Shown here piece by piece: positions 23,400 to 35,389 of a DNA stretch of 64,000 nucleotides; the stretch's first letter is position 1, and the number at the start of each line of letters is the position of its first letter. This DNA is from Puffinus mauretanicus. Taxonomy: Eukaryota > Chordata > Aves > Procellariiformes > Procellariidae. The DNA is taken from positions 744,001 to 808,000 of the forward strand of contig JAJKFH010000385.1 of the NCBI GenBank assembly GCA_023333565.1, given 5' to 3'. The notes below the pieces were generated by a model, which saw nothing but the letters and a program-made list of their open reading frames with translations, was not told the DNA's origin and did no database searches. The position numbers and the translations under genes are program-made.

Positions 23400-23462
23400 C
23401 TGTGAATAAGAGTACCAACGTGAGCAGACCCATTGGTTTCAGCAGGACTGTTTAACGTTAAG
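23400..23462 (+). repeat. Possible ancient amniote repeat fragment
   Basis: 'AAgAGTaCcaACGTGAGcAGaCCCATTGgtTTCAgcaGGACTgtttAACGTtAAG' resembles the widespread reptile/bird relic 'agttactcacgtgagtaagggccattgacttcagtgggactactcacgtgagtaa'. The match was judged by eye. Confidence 0.35.
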
Positions 23463-23464
23463 CA

Positions 23465-26400
23465 GCCTGGGAGCTGGCAGGAATCACGTGCTGAGCCTGC
23501 AAACCCTTTGACCTCATGGTCTGAGCTTTGCCTGTGGATTCTTCTGCCTCTGGGGACACATTGACTTCATGGGAACCTGCCTGGACATGGGGATCTCCAG
23601 GCATGTGCTGGGTGACAGCGGCGGGCTCTCGTGAAGAGAAGAAACTGAAGAAGGAACGTAGTCCCCTTCTCAGGCAGGGGTGCTTACTTTTAAGCAACAT
23701 ACAAAATCAATTTTTTCTGAACTTCGAAAGACTCGGGCGACAAGAGGCAGTGATTTTTCTCTGCAAGCCGTGTGCCCTTTCCCTGGCACTTCTGCTTTCT
23801 CTTTTACCTTGTCATGCTGGTGATGTTTTTTCAAGTTGTATCCTTTGCATTTCTGTTTCCTTTGATCTCCCTGTTTGTCTGCTTAAAATATGCATGTTCA
23901 CAGAAGAATAACAAGTAAAGCCCTTTTGCCTTTTGTATGTGCTTCTTTTTTGGGTGATGGCATGTGCCATGTTTAGGCTGGAGGTGGCTATTATTTCAGC
24001 TATCCATTCACATAAAAGAGCTCCTAGAAAATTAGGGAATGGTTTTCACAGACTTTTTAATCTAACACATAATACCAAGACTGAAAGAATCAATATTAGC
24101 TCTTATACTGAAATATAAAACAACATAAAAAAATTTAGTAAGGTTTTTCCTTTTGCGAACTCTTTACTGGATTACAGCTACTATGGAAGTTAATATACCT
24201 AGTCCAGTGTATGAATTTTAAAGCTTATTTAAGTAGCATAATAAAATATAATAATACTGAGAGTACCTTGCGATTTGCAACAAAGACCCTTCAACACATT
24301 CAATTTAAGAAGTGGTCACAAGCCTTAGATTTATTGTAAATGTTTATAGCTCTTTGTGATTTTCTGTGGAGGGAAGGATGGTTATTCCTGCTTTGCTGAC
24401 ACTACAAAATGTAAAACTTCCTCAGGGTTTTGTAGAAGTTCCACTTTAGTTTTTAAATCATTCCTAAATTGTGCTGAATGTAACACTGAATATTTTACTT
24501 TATTTCATTATTCCTTGGGACTCTCAGTTTGCCCTTATTGACATTGCTGGGACTTCCAAAGATGAAATTACAGAGTAGAGAGAAATATGCACAGTGCTGA
24601 AGGGATGATGGATTTTGCTCTGACTCATTTAAAACAATTTTCTTTGCCCTAAAATCTTAGACTGATTAAAAATGGTGATCTAGCTAATTCTCCTCAGGAA
24701 CTGAAATCAGTGAGTTGCCCTGATTTACGCCTGTGAAAGAGCTTCCTTGAGCACTTGCAAAGCACAAGAGGGAAGTCCCATCATCCAGGATCGGTTCAAA
24801 AGCAGATTGCAGTAGTGAGGGAATTTGTCATCATGTAGCTCCAGAGACCTTCTGGAAGTCTCCCCAAGTACATGAATTTTAATCTACTAAAATTCTGAGA
24901 CAGGGAAAATATTCTTGAAATTATCCAGAGGGAAAACCACTGTCCCTCCAGTCTAATCAGAGAAATCACTGACTGCAGAAGAAGGATCCAAAAGTCAGTG
25001 ATAGTAGTAAGCTTTTGACTATATCAGGACTGGTTCTTCTTCATTAATATTGATCGTTTGATAGTCATTGTCACCTTCAGCCAGGACATCCTGCCTCACT
25101 TTGTCATCTTTGACCCCAGCCTCAGTTCAAGAATGGATTTGCCCTTCTAGTTCATTTATTTAGGAAACACAGTGAAGTAACAAGCCGTCCTGTCAGTAAA
25201 ACCTGCTATATAGCAGTCTGACTGCGGTGGCACCAGTTCTGGTTTGCCTTTTGTACATTTGATGGTTACGTTTTCACTATCATCTTGTTGGTTAACTGTA
25301 TTTTTTTTATGGGTCTATCAATTAAATTTCTTTAATTGGTTTAGCTTCTTACATGTGTGCTTTTCAGACCTTTCCCAGTTATGTATTTTGTATGTCACCC
25401 AAAATGGGCCAATATATGTCCTACTGACACATGTGCCCCATAGTTATCAGAAGACAGCTAGAGCATAGCTTTCCTGTCTTTGTATTTAGCATGACTGATT
25501 TTCTTGCTCTTGACTTATCATGTGGTGGTTTCTGCCTCGTGCTGCCTCCTGTTTCCATGACCTGGAGAGAAGAAACGAGCTGGAGGCTTCTGCTTCTGGT
25601 TCCTTCTTTCTGGACAACTATTTCCCCAGTACAGCAAGAAACTGGAAGAGACCTGTTTTTGATATGGCAGTTTTCTACTGCTTGGGAGTTCGTCTGCTGC
25701 TGGAAAAGATTAATGAAGGCAAAGCAAACTTGAACTCTGTACAACACTATCTGTGGGCTGTGCATGCGGAAACTTAGGTCAGCTTAGCTGGGGCATGGCA
25801 ACGTGCAATCTGTCATTAAATAGTCCATATGCCGGAGTCTTAGGAAGGTGAAGGTCTGTCCCCAGGGGACCCCAGAAGGTTGTGTCTGCACCGTGACATG
25901 GAAGTGGGACAGCAGGTCCTGGCTTAGTGCTAGTCTGGCTGGTCCAGACCCCTGTATCAGTGACAGGCTGCAACATGAGCTGCTGGGACGGGGTCTTGGG
26001 GTCCTGCCTCTGTGGGATTTGCACCCCGGCTCCATTTCACCCACCAGGGAGCTGAATGATGTCAGATGATTTGTGTGAGCTAAAAAATGGGTGTCAGTTT
26101 ACTGCATGGCCAGTGGTTAAGTTTTCATATGTTCCTGCAGGGAAAGATCTATTAAGTAGATGAAAGAGGACTCTTTCATGGGGTGGCTGTGCATCCATCC
26201 ACATTGCTTCTCTTCAGTTTTGTGGGCAAACTGCTTTCTCTCCAGCACTGGTGCTACTTTTCTGTTTGTAATTTTATGCTTGACTCAATATATATTGGTC
26301 TTTCAGAATGAATACTACCTGTTTGTTCCTCATTTTTCTTCCAAAATGCGGTTGGAGGCCTGAGGGACTGTCACCGTGTGCTTGTGAAGCTCTGGAGGAG

Positions 26401-26555
26401 GAAAAGTCCAGAGCGAGGGAGACGGCCGCAGCAGAGAGCCCCGGGAGCCCGCGCCAGGGTTAGGAGCTGCTCCATCTACTGGAACTACCAAGGGAGAACT
26501 ACTGCTTCTGCTTAAATGAGGAGCTGTCAAACTTTAGTATTTCTGTGTACATCAC
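23465..26555. other. Unique non-coding sequence
   Basis: No exon or young repeat was recognised. A 127-codon plus frame at 23528-23911 and a 114-codon minus frame at 25421-25765 have no domain features. A short CpG-rich stretch (about 26400-26460, around CCCCGGGAGCCCGCGCC) lies about 100 bp before the LTR. The stretch 24690-24735 ('CTGATTTACgCCtGTGaaAGAGC') recalls an old amniote repeat. Confidence 0.5.
26551..26555. repeat. Left target-site duplication of the 26.6-kb LTR
   Basis: ATCAC immediately precedes TGTGGGG; the partner at 27699-27703 is ATCAT. Four of five bases match; a later C-to-T change is the simplest explanation. Confidence 0.65.
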
Positions 26556-26953
26556 TGTGGGGGGTTGACCCTGGCTGGACACCAGGTGCCCACCAAAGCC
26601 GCTCTGTCACTCCCCTCCTCGGCTGGACAGGGGAGAGGAAATATAACGAAAGGCTCGTGGGTCAAGATAAGGACAGGGAGAGCACTCAGCAATTACCAGC
26701 ACGGGCAAAACAGACTCGATTTGGGGAAAATTAATTTAATTTATTACCAATCAAAATCAGAGTAGCGTAATGAGAAATAAAACCAAATCTTAGAACACCT
26801 CCCCCCCACCCCTCCCTTCTTCCCGGGCTTAACTTCACTCCCGATTTTCTCTACCTCCTCCCCCCGAGCGGCGCAGGGGGACGGGGAATGGAGGAATGGT
26901 CAGTTCATCACACGTTGTCTCTGCCGCTCCTTCCTCCTCGGGGGGAGGACTCC

Positions 26954-27463
26954 TCACACTCTTCCCCTGCTCCAGCGTGGTCCCTCCCATAGGGTACAGT
27001 ACTTCTCCACACACTTCTCCAACGTGGGTCCTTCCCATGGGCTGCAGTTCTTCATGAACTGCTCCAGCGTGGGTCCCTTCCACGGGGTGCAATCCTTCAG
27101 GAACAGACTGCTCCAGCGTGGGTCCCCCACGGGGTCACAAGTCCTGCCAGCAAACCTGCTCCAGCGTGGGCTTCTCTCTCCATGGTTCCACAGGTCCTGC
27201 CAGGAGCCTGCTCCAGCACAGGCTTCCCATGGGGTCCCAGCCTCCTTCAGGCACCCACCTGCTCCGGCACAGGGTCCTCCATGGGCTGCAGGTGGATATC
27301 TGCTCCCTTTAACCTCCATGGGCTGCAGGGGGACAGCTTGCCTCACCATGGTCTTCCCCACGGACTGCAGGGGAATCTCTGCTCTGGTGCCTGGAGCACC
27401 TCCTCCCCCTCCTTCTTCACTGACCTTGGTGTCTGCAGAGTTGTTTCTCTCACGTATTCTCAC
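26954..27463 (-). other. 169-codon repeat ORF inside the LTR (unproven)
   Basis: The minus-strand frame stays open through the whole tandem-repeat block. It has an N-terminal stretch beginning MRIRERNNSADTKVSEEGGG, then a degenerate region. At the C-terminal end come clear 15-16-residue repeats of the type PRWS/PTLEQ...C.PWEG, for example 'GPTLEQFMKNCSPWE'. Repeat units here are multiples of three in length, so the frame is preserved. No known domain is seen. Such frames are often predicted in bird annotations as hypothetical proteins. I take it as a possible by-product of an in-frame array, with translation unproven. Confidence 0.3.
26962..27395. repeat. ~46-bp tandem repeats inside the LTR
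   Basis: Imperfect units beginning with CTGCTCCAGCGTGGGTCC or close variants start near 26970, 27016, 27061, 27110, 27158, 27209, 27260, 27301 and 27342. Spacing is about 41-51 bp, and each unit ends in a 'GGGCTGCAG'-like or 'CAGGAAC'-like segment. This internal VNTR-like array explains the long spurious open frames in the region. Confidence 0.85.
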
Positions 27464-27703
27464 TCCTCTCTCTGGCTGCAGTTGCCCAGTTTTGGGGTTT
27501 TTTTCCTCTTCTTACATACGTTATCCCAGGGGTGCTACCACCGTCATTGATGCACTCGACTTTGGCCAGTGGCGGGTCCCTCTTGGAGCCGGCTGGCATT
27601 GGCTGTATTGGACATGGGGGAAGCTTCTAGCAGCTTCTCACAGAAGCCACCCCTGTAGCCCCCCCGCTACCAAAACCTTGCCATGCAAACCCAATACAAT
27701 CAT

Positions 27704-30700
27704 ATGACAAGAGGTCCTATTTGGTCTGATTTTTTAATTGCTGTAGTGGAATGCAGAGAAATAAGCTTTTCTCTGGATTTGGAGGACCCAGGTCAGGACA
27801 GAAGCCCCAGTCTCCCAGGCAAAGCACCCACCGATGGCCTTTCCACATCAAGCCGCTCTGCCGAGGTCGGGAGCAGGCAAATATTTACACACCTGGTTAG
27901 GATGAGTCTGCAAAAAGCTCATTTTATTCAGGCTGCTATTTAGTTTTGTTAGCCCCAGACTCGGCTCCATAACAACTGCTAACTGTAGTAATGCCTCTTG
28001 GAGCATTATCGACCTTACCCATACGCGCAATTAGAATTTATTATTGCGACTAGTACCTTGCTGACTTGTCCATTTGTAGTGTCACACACAATGAGGGTTT
28101 TGAAAGACAGCAACAGCCTAGCTGGAACGACACGAGAGCTGCATTCGCAGCAGTGCAGCTCACATAGCAGTAGCGACACAGCCAAAATTAAATCACCGCT
28201 CCGGGAATACTTGGCAGCGCAAGCCCAGATTGGAAGTACCCAACAAGCCTGGTGACATCACAGGTACTTTTTTCTTGACCTAAAACACTCCAGAATAATG
28301 CGGGAATCTTATTTCATAAAATGTGACGTTCTTCAAAGTGTTCTCCCATGATTCATTTGTTTTGGGTGTGGTAACATCTCTCTCAGTTCCCTGTGTACTT
28401 ACACACTCATTAATCTTCTCCCAGTGGAGAATTTCCATCTTCCTTGTAATTATTTGGGGATGGAAAAAAAAATTCCAGATACATCATCTAGCAGGGCAAT
28501 CCCTTACTGATTGACTAAAGGGAAGATCGAGACTGCAGAGTTTTGGCACTGTGTGATCCAAAGTCTATCGGTGCCGGTGAGCTCATTGACTTATTTGTGC
28601 AATGGATCCAACCTTCTATGCTATCTGGTTTTAGAGGTGATATCTCTAGTAATTATGTTTTCAGGATTCTGGTAAAAGTGAATTTTGGAAGCGTGTCCTT
28701 TTGAGACACATCCGGGTTTCGTCAGATAAAAGGAGAACTGGACCAGCAACTCCCGACCCAGGGACAATCCAACCACTCTGCTTTGAGAAATTCTTTAGGG
28801 TCGTGGTTCAAACCTTCATTAAAGCTCACTGATACTATTTGCAAGAGTTGCTATCTATCTCCTTCTGCCACTGCTGCAGGTAATCAGTCTTGTGGTGCCT
28901 AACTCTGTGAAAGCTGGGTGTTGCTTTCTGACCTATTGGTTGATCTGGGGGTCTTCTAATGGAGCAAGGCACTGGGGAAGACCTACTATTTGGATCCTTG
29001 TGCTTCACTGTGGGACTTTTAGCCTCATCACAGTGACCACAGCCCTATCTCCTCTGCATAACAAGGATGAAGCTTTGAGCAATTTTGATATGGTTTTGAT
29101 TATTTGAAAATCCTTTCCTAGCATTTATAAGTACATTTGATGGGTGGAGACTAGATCTTCTGTTTCAAGGAAACTCTGATTTTCCACTCCCAACTGGAAA
29201 GGAAAAACTACCCTTTCCAAGTAAGTGAAATTCCAGGAAAGCAGATAAATGAGACAAAATGTTTGGTCTTAATTTCAATCTTTTGTAACTTTTGTAACTG
29301 AATTTTCTTTTGAAAGTCCATTTCTGGAGGAAGAAAATCAAAACTGCCATTCCGAAAGGACAAAATAAGAGACGTGAACTTCACAATGTGTCGTTCAATT
29401 TCTTTCTAGGGCAAATGCTACCAGAATGAAGAGATTTTTGAAAATGTATAAATTATGACAAAACTAGATCTTTTTTTGGCCCCCCAACTACTTTAACAAA
29501 ATCTTGCCAACGAGCTGCTACTCTAAGTGTACCCTTAGGCTGAACATCCAGGCAGATCTTCTGGAATGGGCTTGCCAAATGCACCTGGAGAGTCTAACCC
29601 TGAAGTCAAAGCAAGCAAACATAGCAGAGTTACATCAGACTAGGATACTTTGGAAAAAACCCACTGTTTTAAAGGAGGTTCAGCTGCCACGAAGGCTGGA
29701 TCCTCTTTTTCAATTTTTGTTTTTGGGAATTGTCATCCTCCAATTCCCTCTTGTAACTTCCTGAACCAACCTTGGCTGCAGTGGAGTAGGGATTCTATAG
29801 CAGCTTCATTTATATTGAAGAATGGAGAGAGAAAAGTTAAATAAGGAAATGAATAATTCAGTTTCTAGTAGAGTATGCTGTGTCTATTATTGTGATGTTG
29901 CATGTGATATATGATGCTCCGTCCATATAACTTCTTACATGGATTTTAGTACCAGGTACCTCAAACTGCGTGTCAGAAGCCAGCACGAGCCTGGGAGACA
30001 GGAAAATGGGGATTTAAGTCACCTGGATGAAAACGGTCAGGACTCTGTCGGATACAGTGTTTGGGGTAGGCTGAAATTGTAAGATGGAAGATGCAACTTG
30101 ACTGCTTTTTGTGAAATACAGTGAATCTCTACTGCTTCAAGCATTAACAGAGCCTTAGGAGTATATAAAATCCAAGACTATTGGTGCTTAAATCCCTCGA
30201 GTTTCTTATTTTAGTGCCAGATTTTCCTAATTTTCTTCATGTCTGTGCACGCATGTGTGACTGTGAACTACATGTAGAATGCAAGCAGCAGCAAGCCCAC
30301 ATTTTAGCTTTGGTGATCAATTTTGAAAATGATTATTTATTTGATAGCCCCTAAAAATAAATGAGGTTCTTGAAAGGAAATTGTATGGAAAAGGAGATTA
30401 CAGTGCAACGAAGGATTTGACAGTTCAGTGAGGAGAAAGTGTGGGGAAGAAAATGGGTTATGGAAATTGGAATATGTGGTTACTGAAGTTAGTGTGGGTG
30501 GCTAGAAATAATTTTGCATGCGAAGTGTATGTACATCCCTTTTCTAAAAAGCATGTGAAAGAAGTGAATTTTTATTTTAAAGATAAAGGCTTCTCTTCAA
30601 AATGTTATTTGAGATCTGTAGATGAACAAGAATTATTATTTACTGAGGAACAGATTTTTGGAAATAGCCAAGTAAAATTCACTCCTTATGATCGCTCATC

Positions 30701-33700
30701 CTTGTATGACTCCACAGCTTTTGTCTCTCGCACTGGCATTTTCCCTTTCTTTATTGGAAAAAAATGCGAGCAGCTAAAGCCAGTTGGAATATTCCTTTGA
30801 AAATAATGCTTGAAGAGAAATCACTTCATTGTCAAAATAGAAACTGATGTGAAAAATTCCTGGTTTTATTGAAACAAACAAACAAACAAAACAATGTAAA
30901 AGCCAAATAATTTTTTCTGTTTGGTTCATGATAACTAAAGGTCCAAACGTTTTTGTCTGTGAATTGGGTTGAGGGCCAAAGACTTTCCTTTTTGTCAGTG
31001 GATGAAACCTAAATCTTTTTGTGCAAACAAAATAATCTTTCACTGGACTATTTGTGATAGTGCAAACATTTAGCTGTCCTAGTAATGCAAATGCTTATGC
31101 ATCCCTTACAGAAATGGGTGGACATGGCCATGCAAACAGATAACCTAGCCACAACTGTGAGTTCAGAGTTTGCCTGACACAAATAATTGTTAACCACACA
31201 AATTTCTTTACTAAAAGAATTGCTTTGGATGCCATAAAGACCATAAAACATGGTGAAAAAATGCTCAGCTATGTCTTTTACATTTTGGGCATGTTGAGAT
31301 GGCTTTTGAATTTCAGTGGGCTACAGGAAAGTAAAGCTCTACGTGCAGAGCTCTCAGATATGCAGCGCAGGTCTGCCTAGGCCAGATAATATTAATCGCA
31401 TGCGAGGAAATTGAGATTCTTTGCCCATTCAGAGATCATCCATCATTTTCAGAATTAAGCATCCGAGTGGTTCTCACATGAAAGTTAAGTAAGGTAAGGA
31501 GAGTCAGCATAATAGTACGTGATTGCGAGGCAATGAAAGGTGCTAGGGCTCATTACTTAATTACAAGAGGTCTATCTGCCTGCCTGGTAGGGAAAAGTCT
31601 TTGGCATCCAAAGCGCTGAGACAGATTGCCCAGCCCAGGGAGCGCAACGCCATTCCCCATCCATCATTCATGAGGAGCTCAGGGGCCTTGCGGTTAACTG
31701 GTCCAGAGACGTGGGACTGGCAGAGCTTATTAATGTTAAGAGCAGGGCTGCGTGAGCATGGCGATGGTGTTTGCAGATTTGAGTCAGTCTGGGAAGCGGG
31801 TGAACTGTGTGTGCCCCATGGAGAGCCAGAGCTGATGAGACCTGAAAGCGCTGCTGTGGGTCTCTCTGCATGCACTCCATGTCCAGAGGATGAGGTGGGA
31901 CCAGACACAGGCACCCCAGCACCCTGTGAATTAGGAAGGCAGAGCTTGAAGTGCTGAGGTGCAGGGACAGCCAGGCTGCCTCGGCTCAAGGAGGTGCACC
32001 TAACTTATTGGGGGCTCAGGCTGAGGGCTATGTCCAAGGTCAAGATCACCACCACATACCTGAGGCAGTACCTGTGACTAGCTGCCCTAGAAGATTAAAA
32101 ATTTTATTTCTAGGACTGCAGACTGGTTGTATCTCAGCACACACATAGCTGCAAGGTTGCAGCCTTTGTTTCAGATTTTTACACCTCACTTGACTAATTA
32201 TATATCTTTGTAATGACTGATTAAGCAGAACAGCCATTTAATGCATCTGTCCAGAGCGAGACAATTGCAGAGGGTGTAGCTCTTAGCCCTTCTCCCCACT
32301 GCAGCTGCCCTGTGTGTGAAGGTGCAGGGGCCACCTTTGCCCTAGGAGACTGCCAGCACTTTGGGACTGGCTTTCACCTGTGCTGCTCCGGGGGAGCAGA
32401 GCAGCCGACCCGCTCCAGGCGTGGAGGTGGAGAGCAAAGTGCCTTTCCAGGGTCTGCTGCTGAGAATTCTCCTGCTTGACAGCATCAGCTTTGCATTGCT
32501 CCTTACAACCAGGCTAATGCCCAGTAAACGTTGATAGCACACAGTATCTTTGCTATCACTTAACAAAGGTTGGTGCGAGAATAAGTGCAGGGAATCTGCA
32601 CACTGCCTCCAAAAACCAGTGTGCTATGTGTCGCATTTTGGGAAGGGGCAATGCTGCGATGAGATCAAAGCAAAAGCTATCCATAGTGAAGAGCTTTTTG
32701 TTACTTCTTGATGCATGTTTTGCTAACACTGTTTTAACAGATGTGACCAAACTCCATTTGCCTGAGTTTGAAAAATGCACATCGGTGCCGCAGGTAATGG
32801 GGTGTAAATGTGTAGACTGTGATGGTCTCTGTATTACAGAGCTGGGGCAGGCTCTGGAAAGAACTAGCGACCCATCCGCGTGCTTTTTAATCTCTATCAC
32901 AACTCGCTGGCTGTTAGGGGAAAAGATTTTGAATTCAGGAAAAAAAGCATGTTACACTTCTTCATATCTGGACATGAAGGATCTTGAACAGTGCTTAAAT
33001 CTCCAAATAACTGTAAAAGGCGGTATTGCTCCCCATTTTGGACACAACTGAGGTATCTGAATAAATAACATAATAATGAACAGAGGTTATTAAAAGAAAG
33101 GAGAATCAGGGCCACTGTCCTTCAAGAGCTGTATGATTCTTGAGAGTTGTTACAGTCCCCTAACACCTTCTCATCAGGAGGTTCACTGTCCACAGCAGGG
33201 TGAGTCCTCATAGCCCATTGCAATGTACAAAACATGGATTTCTACAAACAGCTGCTGGAAGGACCAGAAATGTGCACCCACACCTGCGCCAGGTACAACC
33301 TCTCTGCAGGAATCTGGGAACTGTGGAAGCCTCTTGCAATATCTCAAGGACTTGTCTGGTCATGACTGCCTAAATTAGACAGTGCAACCAGCTGTTAAAC
33401 AAACAACTGGTCCCACAACTGGTTGTTTTGAAAAAACCCACCTCCAGCAAAGGGTGTTCTCTTCTCTCCTACAGACGTGTCGCAAAGCCACTTGCTTCCC
33501 AGGGCTGTGCTTTAATCATCAGATGGCACCACCTCAAAACAAAAGCTGGAGAGAGTTAGGGATGCCCAGCTGTTAGCCCTTTCATCCTTGCACACAGAAA
33601 ATGAAATGATGGTGGATCCAAATGACACCTCAATCATAAGCACCAGTGAGGAAGGTTTTACACAAAATTTTCTCCAGGGAGCCACACCGTGGCCTCAAGC

Positions 33701-35288
33701 TTTGCACTTTTGATGAATATTTTTGCCTGTATAGCAGCTGTGTGGCTGACCATTTCACACTGTCCTATGAAGCTGAGGTAGGAACCTGTGCTAGGGTCCG
33801 TGAATCATTAATAAACTCTGTCAGAGGCACTGAAATGTGTATTACTTGAGTAGTGGGATGCTTAAGTATCTGGATGACAACTACATTTCACTTTCACATC
33901 AGTACTTCTAAATATACTGTTGAGTTCTGTCTACAAAAGGATGAGAGCATCTTAATGGCCCAGTCTGTAATATATCTGGGTGCAGACAGTGCAGCATCAT
34001 GTTTGTTGGTAACAGTGTGACCCGGCTGTCACAAATGGTGACTTTTCCATGTCAGTAGATGTCAAATAACCAGTTTGGAGTCGCCAGTGCTATTCTAAAT
34101 TACACCAAGGTGTTGTGCTCACTGTTGTTACAAAGGTGTCAAAAAGGACTTTTATTTTGTACTTTATGTTTGCTCAACTTTGGGCATATTTGAAAACCAT
34201 TGTTCTTACTCCATGATAAAAAGAGGAAAGGACATGGGGGGAAGCAAGGAGTCAGAGTGAGTCAGGAATTATTAAAGTGCCAAATGCCCAGTGACTCTCC
34301 AAAGTCCATACACACCACATCTGACTGCAGACTCGTGGATTGCATCAAGGAGTGGGAAAGCCATATTGTCCACAGAGAGACACAGGAGGTGGTAAGTCCT
34401 GAGCCCTCTGGATGTGCCTCTGTCTGCTTTCTATAGGGAGTGTGCCCACCCATCCTCCCGTGGACTGCTCTTCAAGGACCCGCTTTCTGCTCTTCAAGGC
34501 CTGATGGGTCCCAACACTCCTAAAAGGAGCATCTTCTGTAGGGCTTTCCTGCCCTTTTCCTTTCAAATTAAAGAGCTTTGCACCATTCTCCTATTTGTCA
34601 CATAACAAGTGACTAGGAATTTTTACGTCCTTGCAAAGGACAGGACTCTCTGCTGACCCATGCAAGGGAAAGGCAGGCTCTGATACAGGCTGCCCTGCCT
34701 GCTCTGCAGAGCACTGCTTAATAACAAGGGGTTGTACATGGCTTTGGTTTGTAAAATATTAAATAAATTAGTATCTTCTGCTGCTGCCCTTGGATAGAGT
34801 GTTAATATGAGCAGCGTAACAACTACTGCACTTCATCCCGGGGGCGGCTTCATTTTAGCAGCCTTGTAAAGCCAGGGTGCATGATGCAAAGTTTTGATTT
34901 GTTACTGTAGAGGCATTACACAAATTCAAATACTTTTTTGCTTTTTAGCAAAACATGCTATTTATCTCACAGATGAAGTGAAGCTTTGAAAAAACTACTC
35001 ATGTAACAATAATCTAGCCATTCTGTTCTTTCCTTTCCCGTTCAGTTTCCCACGCTGCTTCCTGGTAGTGCTGAAAATGGACTGATTTTTATCATCACTA
35101 GTGTGCTGTTCTTGTTTTTGCTAAAACTCTGGAGAATTATACCAGTACTTGACCCTTCTTCCCTTTCCCCTATCCCTCCAATAAATTTAATCGCAAGATT
35201 TTTTTTGTTTTCTTCCTGACTGATGCTATAAACACCAGGATATCCAATCTGTTAAAACACCGGGATATATACACAAGAATATATAAGT
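27704..35288. other. Unique non-coding sequence
   Basis: This is the longest repeat-poor part of the window. No exon was recognised. Candidate frames at 30441-30800 (+, 119 codons), 31561-31989 (-, 142) and 32626-33051 (+, 141) have no domain, signal peptide or convincing splice context. A CpG-retaining stretch lies at 27825-28245, and a short (AAAC)n run at about 30873-30891. Confidence 0.5.
27825..28245. promoter_or_regulatory. CpG-retaining unique stretch (candidate regulatory)
   Basis: About 16 CpGs are spread over roughly 420 bp of otherwise ordinary GC content, well above the neighbouring kilobases. It directly follows the LTR but contains none of the LTR sequence. It may be constrained non-coding DNA; there is no direct functional evidence. 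Confidence 0.25.
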
Positions 35289-35289
35289 A

Positions 35290-35385
35290 TTTCAGTTTTA
35301 CAGGCATAGACAAGTGAAATGACTTCCACAGACAATGCAGCAGTAGCAGGGGCAGGTAAGAAGTCCCGAGTTCTTAAATTTTTAC
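35290..35385 (-). repeat. MIR/L2-like relic
   Basis: 'TTTcAGTTTTACAGgcaTAGACAAGTGAAaTGACTTccaCAgacaatGCAGCAgtAGCAGgGGcAGgtaAgaAgTCCcGAGTTC' follows the order 'attttacagatgaggaaactgaggcacagagaagtgacttgcccaaggtcacacagcaagt...ctgggatt' of MIR/L2 read in reverse. Confidence 0.4.
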
Positions 35386-35389
35386 ACTG

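Larger units (their letters stand above)
26556..27698 (-). mobile_element. Endogenous retrovirus LTR, 1,143 bp, apparently solo
   Basis: The element has TG...CA ends (TGTGGGGGGTTGACC at the left, CCCAATACA at the right). It is flanked by ATCAC (26551-26555) and ATCAT (27699-27703), an imperfect 5-bp target-site duplication differing by one transition. Both edges are sharp and no gag/pol/env coding follows on either side, so it is best read as a solo LTR left by recombination between two LTRs. The sequence type, with a block of 'CTGCTCCAGCGTGGGTCC' repeats, is familiar from many bird genomes. The minus-strand orientation is inferred from an AATAAA near 26733-26745 on that strand, about 180 bp from the element's 3' end. 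No autonomous coding capacity is claimed. Confidence 0.85.

Noticed and set aside
27024..27707. 227-codon plus-strand ORF rich in Pro, Ser and Cys
   Set aside because: It lies entirely within the LTR and its tandem repeats and ends in the target duplication. Repeat units whose length is a multiple of three keep several frames open.
32626..33051. 141-codon plus-strand ORF with a Cys-rich middle
   Set aside because: Considered as a possible exon, but the Cys spacing matches no family I know and the frame is not bounded by clear splice sites.
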